Below, one piece after another: positions 26,408 through 33,877 of a stretch of 64,000 bases of DNA. The position numbers and the translations under genes were made by a program. Source of the DNA: Sphaerochaeta associata (GTDB lineage Bacteria > Spirochaetota > Spirochaetia > Sphaerochaetales > Sphaerochaetaceae); NCBI RefSeq assembly GCF_022869165.1, contig NZ_CP094929.1, positions 1,054,001-1,118,000 of the forward strand, read 5' to 3'. Within the stretch, counting starts at the first letter, position 1; every line of letters begins with the position of its first letter. The notes beneath the pieces are model-generated. The model ran no database searches. It saw only the letters and a program-made list of their open reading frames with translations, and was not told the origin of the DNA.

Positions 26408-27193
26408 TTACTTGAATACTACGATTGCCTTTGGCTCCAACACCCTGAAGGTGAAGGATTCGGTTGCAAAGAGGGTGACTTCCTTGGTGTCATGGGTCTC
26501 ATATCCAAGAGCGAAGTCCTGCCCGATGGTCAGCTCGAGGTTCTCATTGTTGTATGGTACCAACAATGCTCCTTCCAGACTGTTTGCAAGTACCACTTTC
26601 GACCCAAGCATCTTCTCGATCCTGTCCAGGAGGCTCTTTCCGTACGAGTCACGGCTGAGCAAAAGCCAGGTCGGCTTTCCGACTACCAAGGTGTAGGGTC
26701 CGTGGATGAATCCCTTCTTCAGCAGCAGCACTCCTTCGGCAATCGAAGTGAGGATGTCGTTGGGTTCGGTTCCCAAGGTCAACGCCTTGTGAGCCGAGGA
26801 CTCCTTCAATCCCTTGATGCCGCCCTTTGCATAGCCGTTGTAGACTGCATTCTCCTCAAAGAAGGCAAGCTTTTCCAGGGCTGTATCGAGATTGTCGAAG
26901 TCGATGTCCTTCGCTCCGCGAGCCAGGTTGTCCAGCTCCCACTTGTTCAGCGAGAAGCGAATTCTTGCTTCGGTAAGAGGCTTGGCTGTGTAGGTACCGG
27001 CTTTCACTTCGCCATCGTCGACCAAGGTGAGTCTGCCTTCGCTGATGACGGTGAAGTCGATACCCTTAGGACCGTCAACATCAACGACCTTGCGGGCGGT
27101 GAGGCGGGAGAGCAATACTTCCTTTGCTCGTGCTTCTATTTCACTCCAGGCTTGTGCCGAAAGGGGTGCGAGTTCGCGTTTAAACATATCCAT
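26408..27193 (-). CDS. Encapsulin shell protein (family 1)
   Basis: A 261-residue HK97-fold nanocompartment protein. It aligns from memory along its length with the Thermotoga maritima encapsulin: FKRELAPLSAQAWSEID-like N terminus, VDVDGPKG, the E-loop region, KWELDNLARG, the GPYTLVVG strand, and the C-terminal LTIGQDFALGYE and ESFTFRV. Sixty or more copies would form a closed icosahedral shell that captures proteins bearing a C-terminal docking peptide. The ferritin-like cargo gene lies 19 nt upstream in the same operon. ATG at 27193 is 10 nt after GGAGG; the TTG six bases earlier is too close. Confidence 0.95.
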   Translation of the reverse strand: MDMFKRELAPLSAQAWSEIEARAKEVLLSRLTARKVVDVDGPKGIDFTVISEGRLTLVDDGEVKAGTYTAKPLTEARIRFSLNKWELDNLARGAKDIDFDNLDTALEKLAFFEENAVYNGYAKGGIKGLKESSAHKALTLGTEPNDILTSIAEGVLLLKKGFIHGPYTLVVGKPTWLLLSRDSYGKSLLDRIEKMLGSKVVLANSLEGALLVPYNNENLELTIGQDFALGYETHDTKEVTLFATESFTFRVLEPKAIVVFK

Positions 27194-27212
27194 TTTCAAC
27201 TATCCTCCAATG

Positions 27213-27557
27213 TTATTTCTTCAGGTCGCCGATCGACAGGGAGGAAGCATGTGCACTGCTTTCTTCTGCACCGCCTTCCTCGACTTCCAGTACAGAGCCG
27301 GAGGTAAACAGATAGGTCTTCAGCTCGTGATCCCATCCGTCCATGTTTCTTCTCAGCCACTCCAGTGTCATTACTGCATGCTCGATCTCTTCGTCACGAT
27401 TATGGGCCATGATGCCTTTGAGCTCGGGATCCTTGGATGTGTTGACCCTCTGGTTGTACCAGTCAACCGCCTCCAGTTCCTCCCTGAGGCTGGTAATTGC
27501 ACGAGAGATATCCCTCGTCTTTTCGTCTATTGCATCATACGGTTCTGTGTAAGCCAT
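27213..27557 (-). CDS. Encapsulated ferritin-like cargo protein (EncFtn)
   Basis: A 114-residue two-helix ferritin-like protein of the encapsulin-associated type. EELEAVDWYNQR (about 26-37) and NRDEEIEHAVMTLEW (53-67) match EncFtn; by analogy Glu27, Glu57 and His60 would build the ferroxidase site across a dimer interface, with Trp33 and Tyr34 nearby. The last residues SLSIGDLKK, after an acidic and Ser-rich linker, are a typical encapsulin docking peptide. EncFtn oxidises Fe(II) and passes it into the shell for storage. The ATG at 27557 has AGGAGG five bases upstream. Oxidative-stress and iron storage roles are by family. Confidence 0.94.
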   Translation of the reverse strand: MAYTEPYDAIDEKTRDISRAITSLREELEAVDWYNQRVNTSKDPELKGIMAHNRDEEIEHAVMTLEWLRRNMDGWDHELKTYLFTSGSVLEVEEGGAEESSAHASSLSIGDLKK

Positions 27558-27776
27558 TTCATCCTCCTGTTGAGACGTTGTATCAATATCTATGATACTC
27601 ATATTTTTCCAAGAAAGAAAGGGCCTTGACCCCGTTTTTCAGTACACAAGCCTGGAAGGAAGGTGGGGGATGGAGATTGCATGAGAAAAGGTAGGACTGG
27701 TATGGTAGTGCGTTTTGTTTGAGAGAGGAAAGTTCTTTCGAACGGGCCTGGACTTCTGAAAAGATTTCTTGCTCAC

Positions 27777-27805
27777 AGTATATCAATGAAATATTAGTAT
27801 TTCAA
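27777..27805 (-). promoter_or_regulatory. Promoter of the encapsulin operon with palindromic operator in the spacer
   Basis: Minus strand: TTGAAA (27805-27800), 17-bp spacer, TATACT (27782-27777). The inverted repeat GAAATA-TTAG-TATTTC (27788-27803) fills the spacer and overlaps the -35, a position where a bound repressor would block RNA polymerase. Confidence 0.65.
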
Positions 27806-27807
27806 AA

Positions 27808-27841
27808 AATGTACTATTAGTGATATATAATGTACTATTAG
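27808..27841. repeat. Two 13-bp direct repeats at 21-bp period
   Basis: AATGTACTATTAG occurs at 27808-27820 and 27829-27841. The 21-bp period places both copies on the same face of the helix, just upstream of the encapsulin promoter and about 115 bp before gntR. Confidence 0.6.
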
Positions 27842-27953
27842 ATATGTAAAACGTATCCTAAATAAGACAAAATCCTTAATGAACAATTACATAATTTGTA
27901 TTATACTTACCATACAAACTTACTCCTGAACTTGCACTACACGGAGGCTTTTT

Positions 27954-28691
27954 ATGGCATTGAAATTCAAGTACGTCTATACACAGCTTCAAATGAAGAT
28001 TATTTTCGGCGAATGGCCTGAGGGCTACAGGATTCCAACTGAGATGGAATTATGTGAACAATATGATGTTTCCCGTGTCACCATACGACGCGCTCTCGAT
28101 GGCTTGGTAACCCAAGGGTATATATCCCGTACAAGAGGCCGCGGCTCGTTCGTACTGTTCAAGCGGTCGGTGGTCGGCTTGGGATATCCCCAGATTATTG
28201 AATCTGAGGCGGAAATTGTTCCAAAGGGTACCTATAGAATTCTCCTGAAGGAACAGGTGGAAGCTTCTCCGACCGATAAGGCTCAGTTCAATCTTTCCGA
28301 TCGGCCTGAGGATTCGATGATGTGGCACTTCAAGAGCCTGCATATTGTCGACGGCAAGCCTTCTGTACTCAGTGATTTCTACGTAGCCCCCCGATTTGGA
28401 TCTAGTCTGGCTATGCTTGAGGAAACGAGCGACCAATCCTTCTTCGAGATCGTAGGCAGGAGGACCGGACAGCGGTGCCATTTCGTCAATGGCAAGGTGG
28501 CGGCAATCAATCCCAATGAGGAGATTTGCAAGCAGCTTGGCATCGACTGCAAATCTGCAAGCTTGTGGTGCAGAGGTCTTTGTGTCCTCGACGACGGTAC
28601 CCTTGTAGGCCGTTGTACGAAGGTTTTCAATGGCTTGATGTATGAGTTTGCCGTGGAGAGTAAATCCGGTTTGCACATCGGAAGTGCATGA
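27954..28691 (+). CDS. GntR-family transcriptional regulator with UTRA domain (HutC subfamily)
   Basis: A 245-residue cytoplasmic regulator. The N-terminal winged helix spans about residues 5-70 with LCEQYDVSRVTIRRALDGLV and the wing YISRTRGRGSFV. The C-terminal UTRA ligand-binding domain follows, typical of HutC/FarR-type repressors that bind amino sugars, histidine intermediates or fatty acids. It is divergent from the encapsulin operon and 106 nt upstream of an acyl-CoA ligase gene, so either may be a target. ACGGAGG precedes the ATG. The effector is not predictable. Confidence 0.88.
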   Translation: MALKFKYVYTQLQMKIIFGEWPEGYRIPTEMELCEQYDVSRVTIRRALDGLVTQGYISRTRGRGSFVLFKRSVVGLGYPQIIESEAEIVPKGTYRILLKEQVEASPTDKAQFNLSDRPEDSMMWHFKSLHIVDGKPSVLSDFYVAPRFGSSLAMLEETSDQSFFEIVGRRTGQRCHFVNGKVAAINPNEEICKQLGIDCKSASLWCRGLCVLDDGTLVGRCTKVFNGLMYEFAVESKSGLHIGSA

Positions 28692-28737
28692 TTGACTACA
28701 AATTCACGATAAGCCTCTACTCTTTCCTTGTGTTTTC

Positions 28738-28768
28738 TTGACAACTAGGATATACGTGTAAGTATAAA
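28738..28768 (+). promoter_or_regulatory. Candidate promoter of the acyl-CoA ligase gene
   Basis: A perfect TTGACA (28738-28743) with TATAAA (28763-28768) at a slightly long 19-bp spacing, 30 bp before the ATG. Confidence 0.5.
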
Positions 28769-28797
28769 ACACTTGGACAGTAATAAAGAGGCTTACC

Positions 28798-30720
28798 ATG
28801 GAAAGAACGATTGTTCAGATGCTGCACGATGCAGCAAAAAAATACGGGGACCGGGCCTATACCAATACCAGAACGGATGCCCAATGGCAGCCCAGCTCCT
28901 TCAAGCAAACCGATATTCAATCAGATTACGTTGCAGCATACCTGCTCAGCCATGGCTTCAAGGCTGAGCAGACTGTCGGTATCCTCAGTGAAGGCAAGAG
29001 CTCCTGGGTTACGTGCGAGCATGGTGTCATCAAGGCAAAGATGATCAGCGTCCCCTTGTCCATCAAGCTAACCCCGGAGGAAATTGCATTTCGAATCAAC
29101 CACAGTGAGGCTGTAGCACTGGCTGTTTCTGCCAATACACTTGGCAATGCAGTGAAGGCTCTGCCGCTCTTCGACCACCATGTCATGTTCATCTACCTCG
29201 ACGAGCAGGACGACCGTTTGGAGAATCAGATTCGTCAGGCCGGTTGGAAGCAGGATGTGGACTACGTTCCCTATCAGACGATGCTGATGGACGGTGAGGC
29301 CTGGCTTGCAAAGAAGCCGAATCTGGTCAAGGATGTTGAGGCAACGATCAGCGAGCAGGATACAATCAATATTTGCTATACCAGCGGCACGACGGGTAAT
29401 CCGAAGGGGATCATGCTCACCCATGTAAACTACTGGGTCAACTCGCATGATGCAATCGAGTTGTTCCAGCTTCCCGACGCCCAATTCGAGACCTTGGTCG
29501 TACTTCCTGTCGACCACAGCTTCGCCCATACCGTCGGCATCTATACGTCGCTGCTCAGAGGCATCACATTGCACTTTGTCGATTCCCGCGGTTCCAATGC
29601 CGCAATCATCCGAAACTTCCCCAAAAACCTGGTGGAGTTGAATCCGGTGTTCCTGATGACCGTTCCTTCCATCACCGGCAACTTCATGAAGAAGATGATT
29701 CAGGGAATTCATCAGAAAGGTGCCTTCGTCGAGGGCATATTCAACAGGGGCCTCGAGGCGGGCATGCTGAGAAACGGTGATGGTTTTCACAAGGGCGGCA
29801 CCTGGATTCGTATCAAGACGTGGCTGCCGTATACCTTGGCTAATCTTTTGGTATTTCCCAAGCTCCGCAAGGTTTTCGGCGACAGGATGCTCTACTGTGT
29901 CGGTGGGGGTGCATTGCTGGAGGCCAAGCAGCAGAGGTTCTTTGCTGCCATCGGTGTTCCCGTATTCCAGGGATACGGCCTGACCGAAGCGGCTCCCATC
30001 ATCAGCAGCAACTCTCCCCATCTGTACAAGTTCGGCACCAGCGGCATGGTGGCCAAGAGTGAAATCTGCAAAATCATGATCGATGAGACCACCGAGGCAA
30101 AGGTGGGGCAGCGGGGTGAGATCGTCATCAAGGGCGAGAACGTCATGAAGGGCTACTTCAAGAATCCGGCAGCCAGTGCCGAGGTGCTCCGAGACGGTTG
30201 GCTCTGGACGGGCGACCTCGGGTATTACGACGAGGATGGTTTCTTGGTTGTAACCGGTCGTGCGAAAGCTCTTCTGATCAACAAGGATGGAGAGAAGTAC
30301 AGTCCCGAGGAAGTTGAGGAAGTGATGATCAACAGCCTTTCGGTGTTGAATCAACTGATGGTGTACAACGACCATCAGATGATTACCACTGCCTTGGTCA
30401 CCCTGCAGGAGGATGTGGTCACCCGCATGATTGAAGAGAAGGGTTGCAAGAGTGCCGAGGAGGCCTTGGACATGCTTGTGACAGAGCTCAGGTCCTATGA
30501 GGCGCAAGCCGGTGCCATTCCGAATATGTGGCTCCCTTCACGGTTTGCCATCATCGAAAAACCCTTCAGCGAGGCAGACGGCCTGGTCAATTCAACGATG
30601 AAGCTCGTACGGTATAAGACCGCTGAATTCTACAAGGATAGGATTGCAACCCTCTATGAAAGCGAAGAGGCGAATAGAAAAGCCAACCTTGAGGTGATCA
30701 AGCAGCTGTTTTTCAAATAG
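28798..30720 (+). CDS. AMP-binding long-chain acyl-CoA synthetase-like protein
   Basis: A 640-residue adenylate-forming enzyme. The P-loop motif TSGTTGNPKG (about 196-205) and the A5-A8 motifs GYGLTEAAP, WLWTGDLGYYDEDGF and TGRAKALLINKDGEKYSPEEVEE are complete. Length and motif spacing fit FAA1-type long-chain fatty acid CoA ligases, which activate exogenous or recycled fatty acids at the membrane. AAGAGG precedes the ATG. It is monocistronic, with its own promoter and terminator. Acyl specificity is unknown. Confidence 0.87.
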   Translation: MERTIVQMLHDAAKKYGDRAYTNTRTDAQWQPSSFKQTDIQSDYVAAYLLSHGFKAEQTVGILSEGKSSWVTCEHGVIKAKMISVPLSIKLTPEEIAFRINHSEAVALAVSANTLGNAVKALPLFDHHVMFIYLDEQDDRLENQIRQAGWKQDVDYVPYQTMLMDGEAWLAKKPNLVKDVEATISEQDTINICYTSGTTGNPKGIMLTHVNYWVNSHDAIELFQLPDAQFETLVVLPVDHSFAHTVGIYTSLLRGITLHFVDSRGSNAAIIRNFPKNLVELNPVFLMTVPSITGNFMKKMIQGIHQKGAFVEGIFNRGLEAGMLRNGDGFHKGGTWIRIKTWLPYTLANLLVFPKLRKVFGDRMLYCVGGGALLEAKQQRFFAAIGVPVFQGYGLTEAAPIISSNSPHLYKFGTSGMVAKSEICKIMIDETTEAKVGQRGEIVIKGENVMKGYFKNPAASAEVLRDGWLWTGDLGYYDEDGFLVVTGRAKALLINKDGEKYSPEEVEEVMINSLSVLNQLMVYNDHQMITTALVTLQEDVVTRMIEEKGCKSAEEALDMLVTELRSYEAQAGAIPNMWLPSRFAIIEKPFSEADGLVNSTMKLVRYKTAEFYKDRIATLYESEEANRKANLEVIKQLFFK

Positions 30721-30744
30721 CAGAGAACCATGAAAACCGGTATA

Positions 30745-30775
30745 CAAGCGGAGACGAGAGTTTCCGCTTGTTCTG
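30745..30775 (+). terminator. Terminator after the acyl-CoA ligase gene
   Basis: CAAGCGGA (30745-30752) pairs with TCCGCTTG (30763-30770), followed by TTCTGT. The T-tract is short. Confidence 0.55.
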
Positions 30776-30959
30776 TAGGTGGTCGATAGTAGACATTGCT
30801 AGAAAAATGTGTAACGCTTTAGCTGTAAGTTAGTTTTCTATGTACGACGATGTGACATACCTAAGTATATCGTCCGATAGCTACCGAGAGATATCCTTTA
30901 CTTGTAAGGGTGAGGGAGTGGGAAGATAACGTATGGTTTCCCCCACAGAGGAGGGCATC

Positions 30960-32384
30960 ATGAAGAAAATGTTCGTACTGGTTTTGTTAGTACCGATTCT
31001 AACAATTGCATTGATTTCCTGTGACGCTGATATACGTTCCAACATAGCCGGCTTTATGGGCGGACTGGGTGGGAATGTGTATGTCGACAATGAGTGGGTT
31101 CAGCCCAATACTGAAGACCTCGATAAAGTCAAAGATACTCTCAACAATTTAGCGCCCGTTGCAATTAGTGGTTCAACTTCTGCTCTAGGCATAAACGTGA
31201 CAGGCGTTGTTGCAACAAGTATCCTATCGCCCCAAAACGAGTCTGAACAGGCTGCTGTGAAAGAAAGTCTTGCAAAATCATTGACAACACAAGATAGAAT
31301 TGATGATTTAGTTTTAGAATTAAGCCAAGACGCTACAGCTGAACAAAAAGTTGCTGTTGAAGGGACTGTTGAAGTCTTTAACAAGACGGTTGATGCAATA
31401 ATTCTTCAAGTTATGGCAAATACTCCTGAGCTGGAGGCTACTCTCAACGACTTGAAGATTACAATACCATCCGGAGGAACAAATAGCTATACAAAGGGTG
31501 ATGTATTGGTGATGCAACTCATGACTAATTTAATTTCCAATACAATCAGCACATTAGAAGAGGTGGGAGGAGGATCTTTGGGGGACCTAGCTTCCTCTGA
31601 TATCAGCAGTACTGCAAACAAAGATAAAGTGCTTTCTATCGTAAATGAGGCGCTCTTTGCAGCAAAAATTGCTGAGCAAGTTTCGGGGACTGCTGCCTTG
31701 AACCTGTCTACTCAACTGAATCTTGGAGCGTTGATTGAAGAAATGAATAAAAATACCAGATCACGCGGAGAACCGATCGCATTGACTGATGCCGGAGAAT
31801 TCATTGATTCAATCAATCTGATTTCTAAAGATTTGATAAGTCTGATGCATTTAACACAGTCGGGTGATACCTACACTTTTAGTGATGAAGCATACAAGAG
31901 TTTCTTGCTTGGTCAAAAGGCTTATAAAGCAGCACTTGACCATGCTGTGGGTCTTGCTCGTCTTGGCCAGATTGATTTGAAGGATGCGGATACAATAAAT
32001 TTTGATCCGATAACTGTAATCAAGTATGCATATGCTACCATTATTACTGAACATCATTTGTTCTGGGAAAATGAAACTCCTTCGCAAACAGCTAATGACT
32101 TGATTGAAGCATACTTAACTCATACAGATAGTAATAAGAAACTTATTACAGGAACTCTCACAACTGTTGATAGTTTGACTGCTCCGACATTTGACGACTT
32201 TGATTATGAGGATTGGCCAACATTCTTAAAGACAAGGAATCAAGCTTATTACGAAACTATTATCGATACAATGATTCGGATTAACAAGGTTGGAGGCGTC
32301 GCTCAATTAACGGGCAAACTCGATGAATTCGCGAATACTGAATCAACGGGTGATAACATCCAAACTTGGTACAACAACCTGTAA
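30960..32384 (+). CDS. Predicted lipoprotein of unknown function
   Basis: A 474-residue protein that I do not recognise. Its N terminus is a lipoprotein signal: two lysines, a hydrophobic stretch and a lipobox-like LISC with Cys21. The mature part is acidic, largely helical and rich in Ser, Thr, Asn and Ile. Base composition is clearly more AT-rich than its neighbours. GAGGAGGGC lies upstream of the ATG at 30960; an ATG at 30933 in the same frame would spoil the signal peptide. It ends 14 nt before an outer-membrane barrel gene whose ribosome binding site follows directly, so the two are probably made together as an envelope pair. Confidence 0.75.
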   Translation: MKKMFVLVLLVPILTIALISCDADIRSNIAGFMGGLGGNVYVDNEWVQPNTEDLDKVKDTLNNLAPVAISGSTSALGINVTGVVATSILSPQNESEQAAVKESLAKSLTTQDRIDDLVLELSQDATAEQKVAVEGTVEVFNKTVDAIILQVMANTPELEATLNDLKITIPSGGTNSYTKGDVLVMQLMTNLISNTISTLEEVGGGSLGDLASSDISSTANKDKVLSIVNEALFAAKIAEQVSGTAALNLSTQLNLGALIEEMNKNTRSRGEPIALTDAGEFIDSINLISKDLISLMHLTQSGDTYTFSDEAYKSFLLGQKAYKAALDHAVGLARLGQIDLKDADTINFDPITVIKYAYATIITEHHLFWENETPSQTANDLIEAYLTHTDSNKKLITGTLTTVDSLTAPTFDDFDYEDWPTFLKTRNQAYYETIIDTMIRINKVGGVAQLTGKLDEFANTESTGDNIQTWYNNL

Positions 32385-32398
32385 AGGAGGAAGAGAAA

Positions 32399-33661
32399 AT
32401 GAAAAAGATTAAATCTATAGTGATTATTGCACTAGTAATTATCGTGGGCTCTCCTCTATTTGCAGTAGATTATTCACCGACTAACACGGTGTATAAACAA
32501 GCAGCTGAGCCATTCGTTGGAACAAGTGTACGGATGCTTGGAATGGGAGGTGCAGGTCTTGGTGTGAAAGGCTATCACGATAGCTTCTTGTACAACCCTG
32601 CAAACTTGGTTCGCTCTGGATTCAAGTTCTCCTTCCCTTCGGTAACCGTAACTGCTTACAATCCTAAAGCAATTTTGGAAAGCGGAGCCATTGAAGAGTT
32701 CGAGAAAGGAACGGATGCCGGTATGGTTGCTGGAGCCCAAAAGTTTCTTAACGTGTTCGAAATTGGTCCTGGCGATGTTCTAACCACTGATGTATCAACA
32801 ACGATTACTATCGGCAGTTTTGGACTTTCTCTTCAGGCTCAGGAAAGATTGATGTCGTTTACCCCCTCAGCTGATCCTTTAGGAACAAAACTCGTTGCAC
32901 AAGTGACGACTGCGGTTACAGCAGGATTTGGTTTTAGAATACCTATTGCTGAATCCATAAGTATCGATTTGGGAATCAGCGCCCAAGCAGTCTATAAAGC
33001 ATATTTGGCTGAAATGAGTGCCTCCTCGATTACTGATATGATTGGAGATGATGGTTCAGATTTTGCAGCGGAGTTCTTGGATAAGACGCCTTTGATGGCT
33101 GGGTATGCCCTGCCACTTTCTGCTGGTATCAATTTCAACTTCCCCTTTGGCCTTACTCTTTCAACAGTTGCTAAGAACATCAACGGGAATTACACTATGA
33201 GCACGTATAATTCGGCTAATGATTGGGCAGAAGAAGTGTTAGGCCAGAGATTGTCTGAAGATAGTGATTCTTCACCAGGAAGTAGTACGATTGAGACCGA
33301 TTGGACAATCGAGAGCCCCTGGAGACTCGATGCCGGTCTTACTTGGAAGCCGAACATTGGTTCGCTGATCAGACCCATCATTGCTGTTGACGTAGTCGAT
33401 GTGATGGCGATGTCCGGAAAGACTGGTGACGCTCTTACCCGTGCCTTTTTTGAACAGACCAGACTCGGTGCTTCTGTAAGGCTTCTCAGTCTCCTGGATT
33501 TCCGCTACGGCCTGAACAAAGGCTATCATTCAATTGGTGTTGGATTCGATCTCTTGATCTTCCACATCGATGCAGCATACTACACTCAGGAGTATGGTTC
33601 GAGTATTGGAGAGAAATCCATCGATGCACTCTCGCTTCGATTCTCGCTCTTCTCTCGCTAG
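32399..33661 (+). CDS. Outer-membrane beta-barrel protein, FadL/PorV- or UPF0164-like
   Basis: A 420-residue protein with a signal peptide ending near LFA-VD (about residue 22). The start of the mature part, FVGTSVRMLGMGGAGLGV followed by SFLYNPANL, is the typical opening of PorV/FadL-type barrels and of the treponemal UPF0164 group. Alternating hydrophobic strands run to the C terminus. AAAGGAGG precedes the ATG. It is translated from the same message as the lipoprotein upstream. Transport of hydrophobic ligands is possible by family, but the cargo is unknown. Confidence 0.75.
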   Translation: MKKIKSIVIIALVIIVGSPLFAVDYSPTNTVYKQAAEPFVGTSVRMLGMGGAGLGVKGYHDSFLYNPANLVRSGFKFSFPSVTVTAYNPKAILESGAIEEFEKGTDAGMVAGAQKFLNVFEIGPGDVLTTDVSTTITIGSFGLSLQAQERLMSFTPSADPLGTKLVAQVTTAVTAGFGFRIPIAESISIDLGISAQAVYKAYLAEMSASSITDMIGDDGSDFAAEFLDKTPLMAGYALPLSAGINFNFPFGLTLSTVAKNINGNYTMSTYNSANDWAEEVLGQRLSEDSDSSPGSSTIETDWTIESPWRLDAGLTWKPNIGSLIRPIIAVDVVDVMAMSGKTGDALTRAFFEQTRLGASVRLLSLLDFRYGLNKGYHSIGVGFDLLIFHIDAAYYTQEYGSSIGEKSIDALSLRFSLFSR

Positions 33662-33682
33662 TGTCGTTTCTTCTACTCAACT

Positions 33683-33716
33683 GGAATGCCCTCCCTGGAA
33701 AGGAGGGCATTTCCAC
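33683..33716 (+). terminator. Terminator of the lipoprotein/barrel operon
   Basis: AATGCCCTCC (33685-33694) pairs with GGAGGGCATT (33702-33711) with extra G-C pairs at the base; the T-run is short. Confidence 0.65.
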
Positions 33717-33877
33717 ATCTAGCGGGTAGTGTATTCTTGGTTCTGTTATTTGAATAACATTCTGTGTAAATTTCCATAAAACTGCATAGTTCGACCTATA
33801 CTTTGTAACGAAAGCCGTGGTATAGTCACGCTATATCACACATTGAGGGTCTTTCACCCTATTTGAGAGAGGTCAAC

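Larger units (their letters stand above)
27558..27953. other. AT-rich control region between encapsulin operon and GntR gene
   Basis: About 400 nt without a supported gene. It contains the minus-strand encapsulin promoter, a palindrome inside it, three TATTAG repeats (27792, 27815, 27836) and a leader of roughly 210 nt ahead of the ferritin gene. A 67-codon minus-strand frame in the leader (27583-27786) has no ribosome binding site and starts upstream of the predicted transcript. Confidence 0.65.

Noticed and set aside
27583-27786. 67-codon minus-strand frame in the encapsulin leader
   Set aside because: Starts upstream of the predicted -10, has no ribosome site and no recognisable features.
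29068-30507. 479-codon open frame on the minus strand opposite the acyl-CoA ligase
   Set aside because: Long antisense frame caused by codon bias of the real gene; His/Leu-rich nonsense composition.
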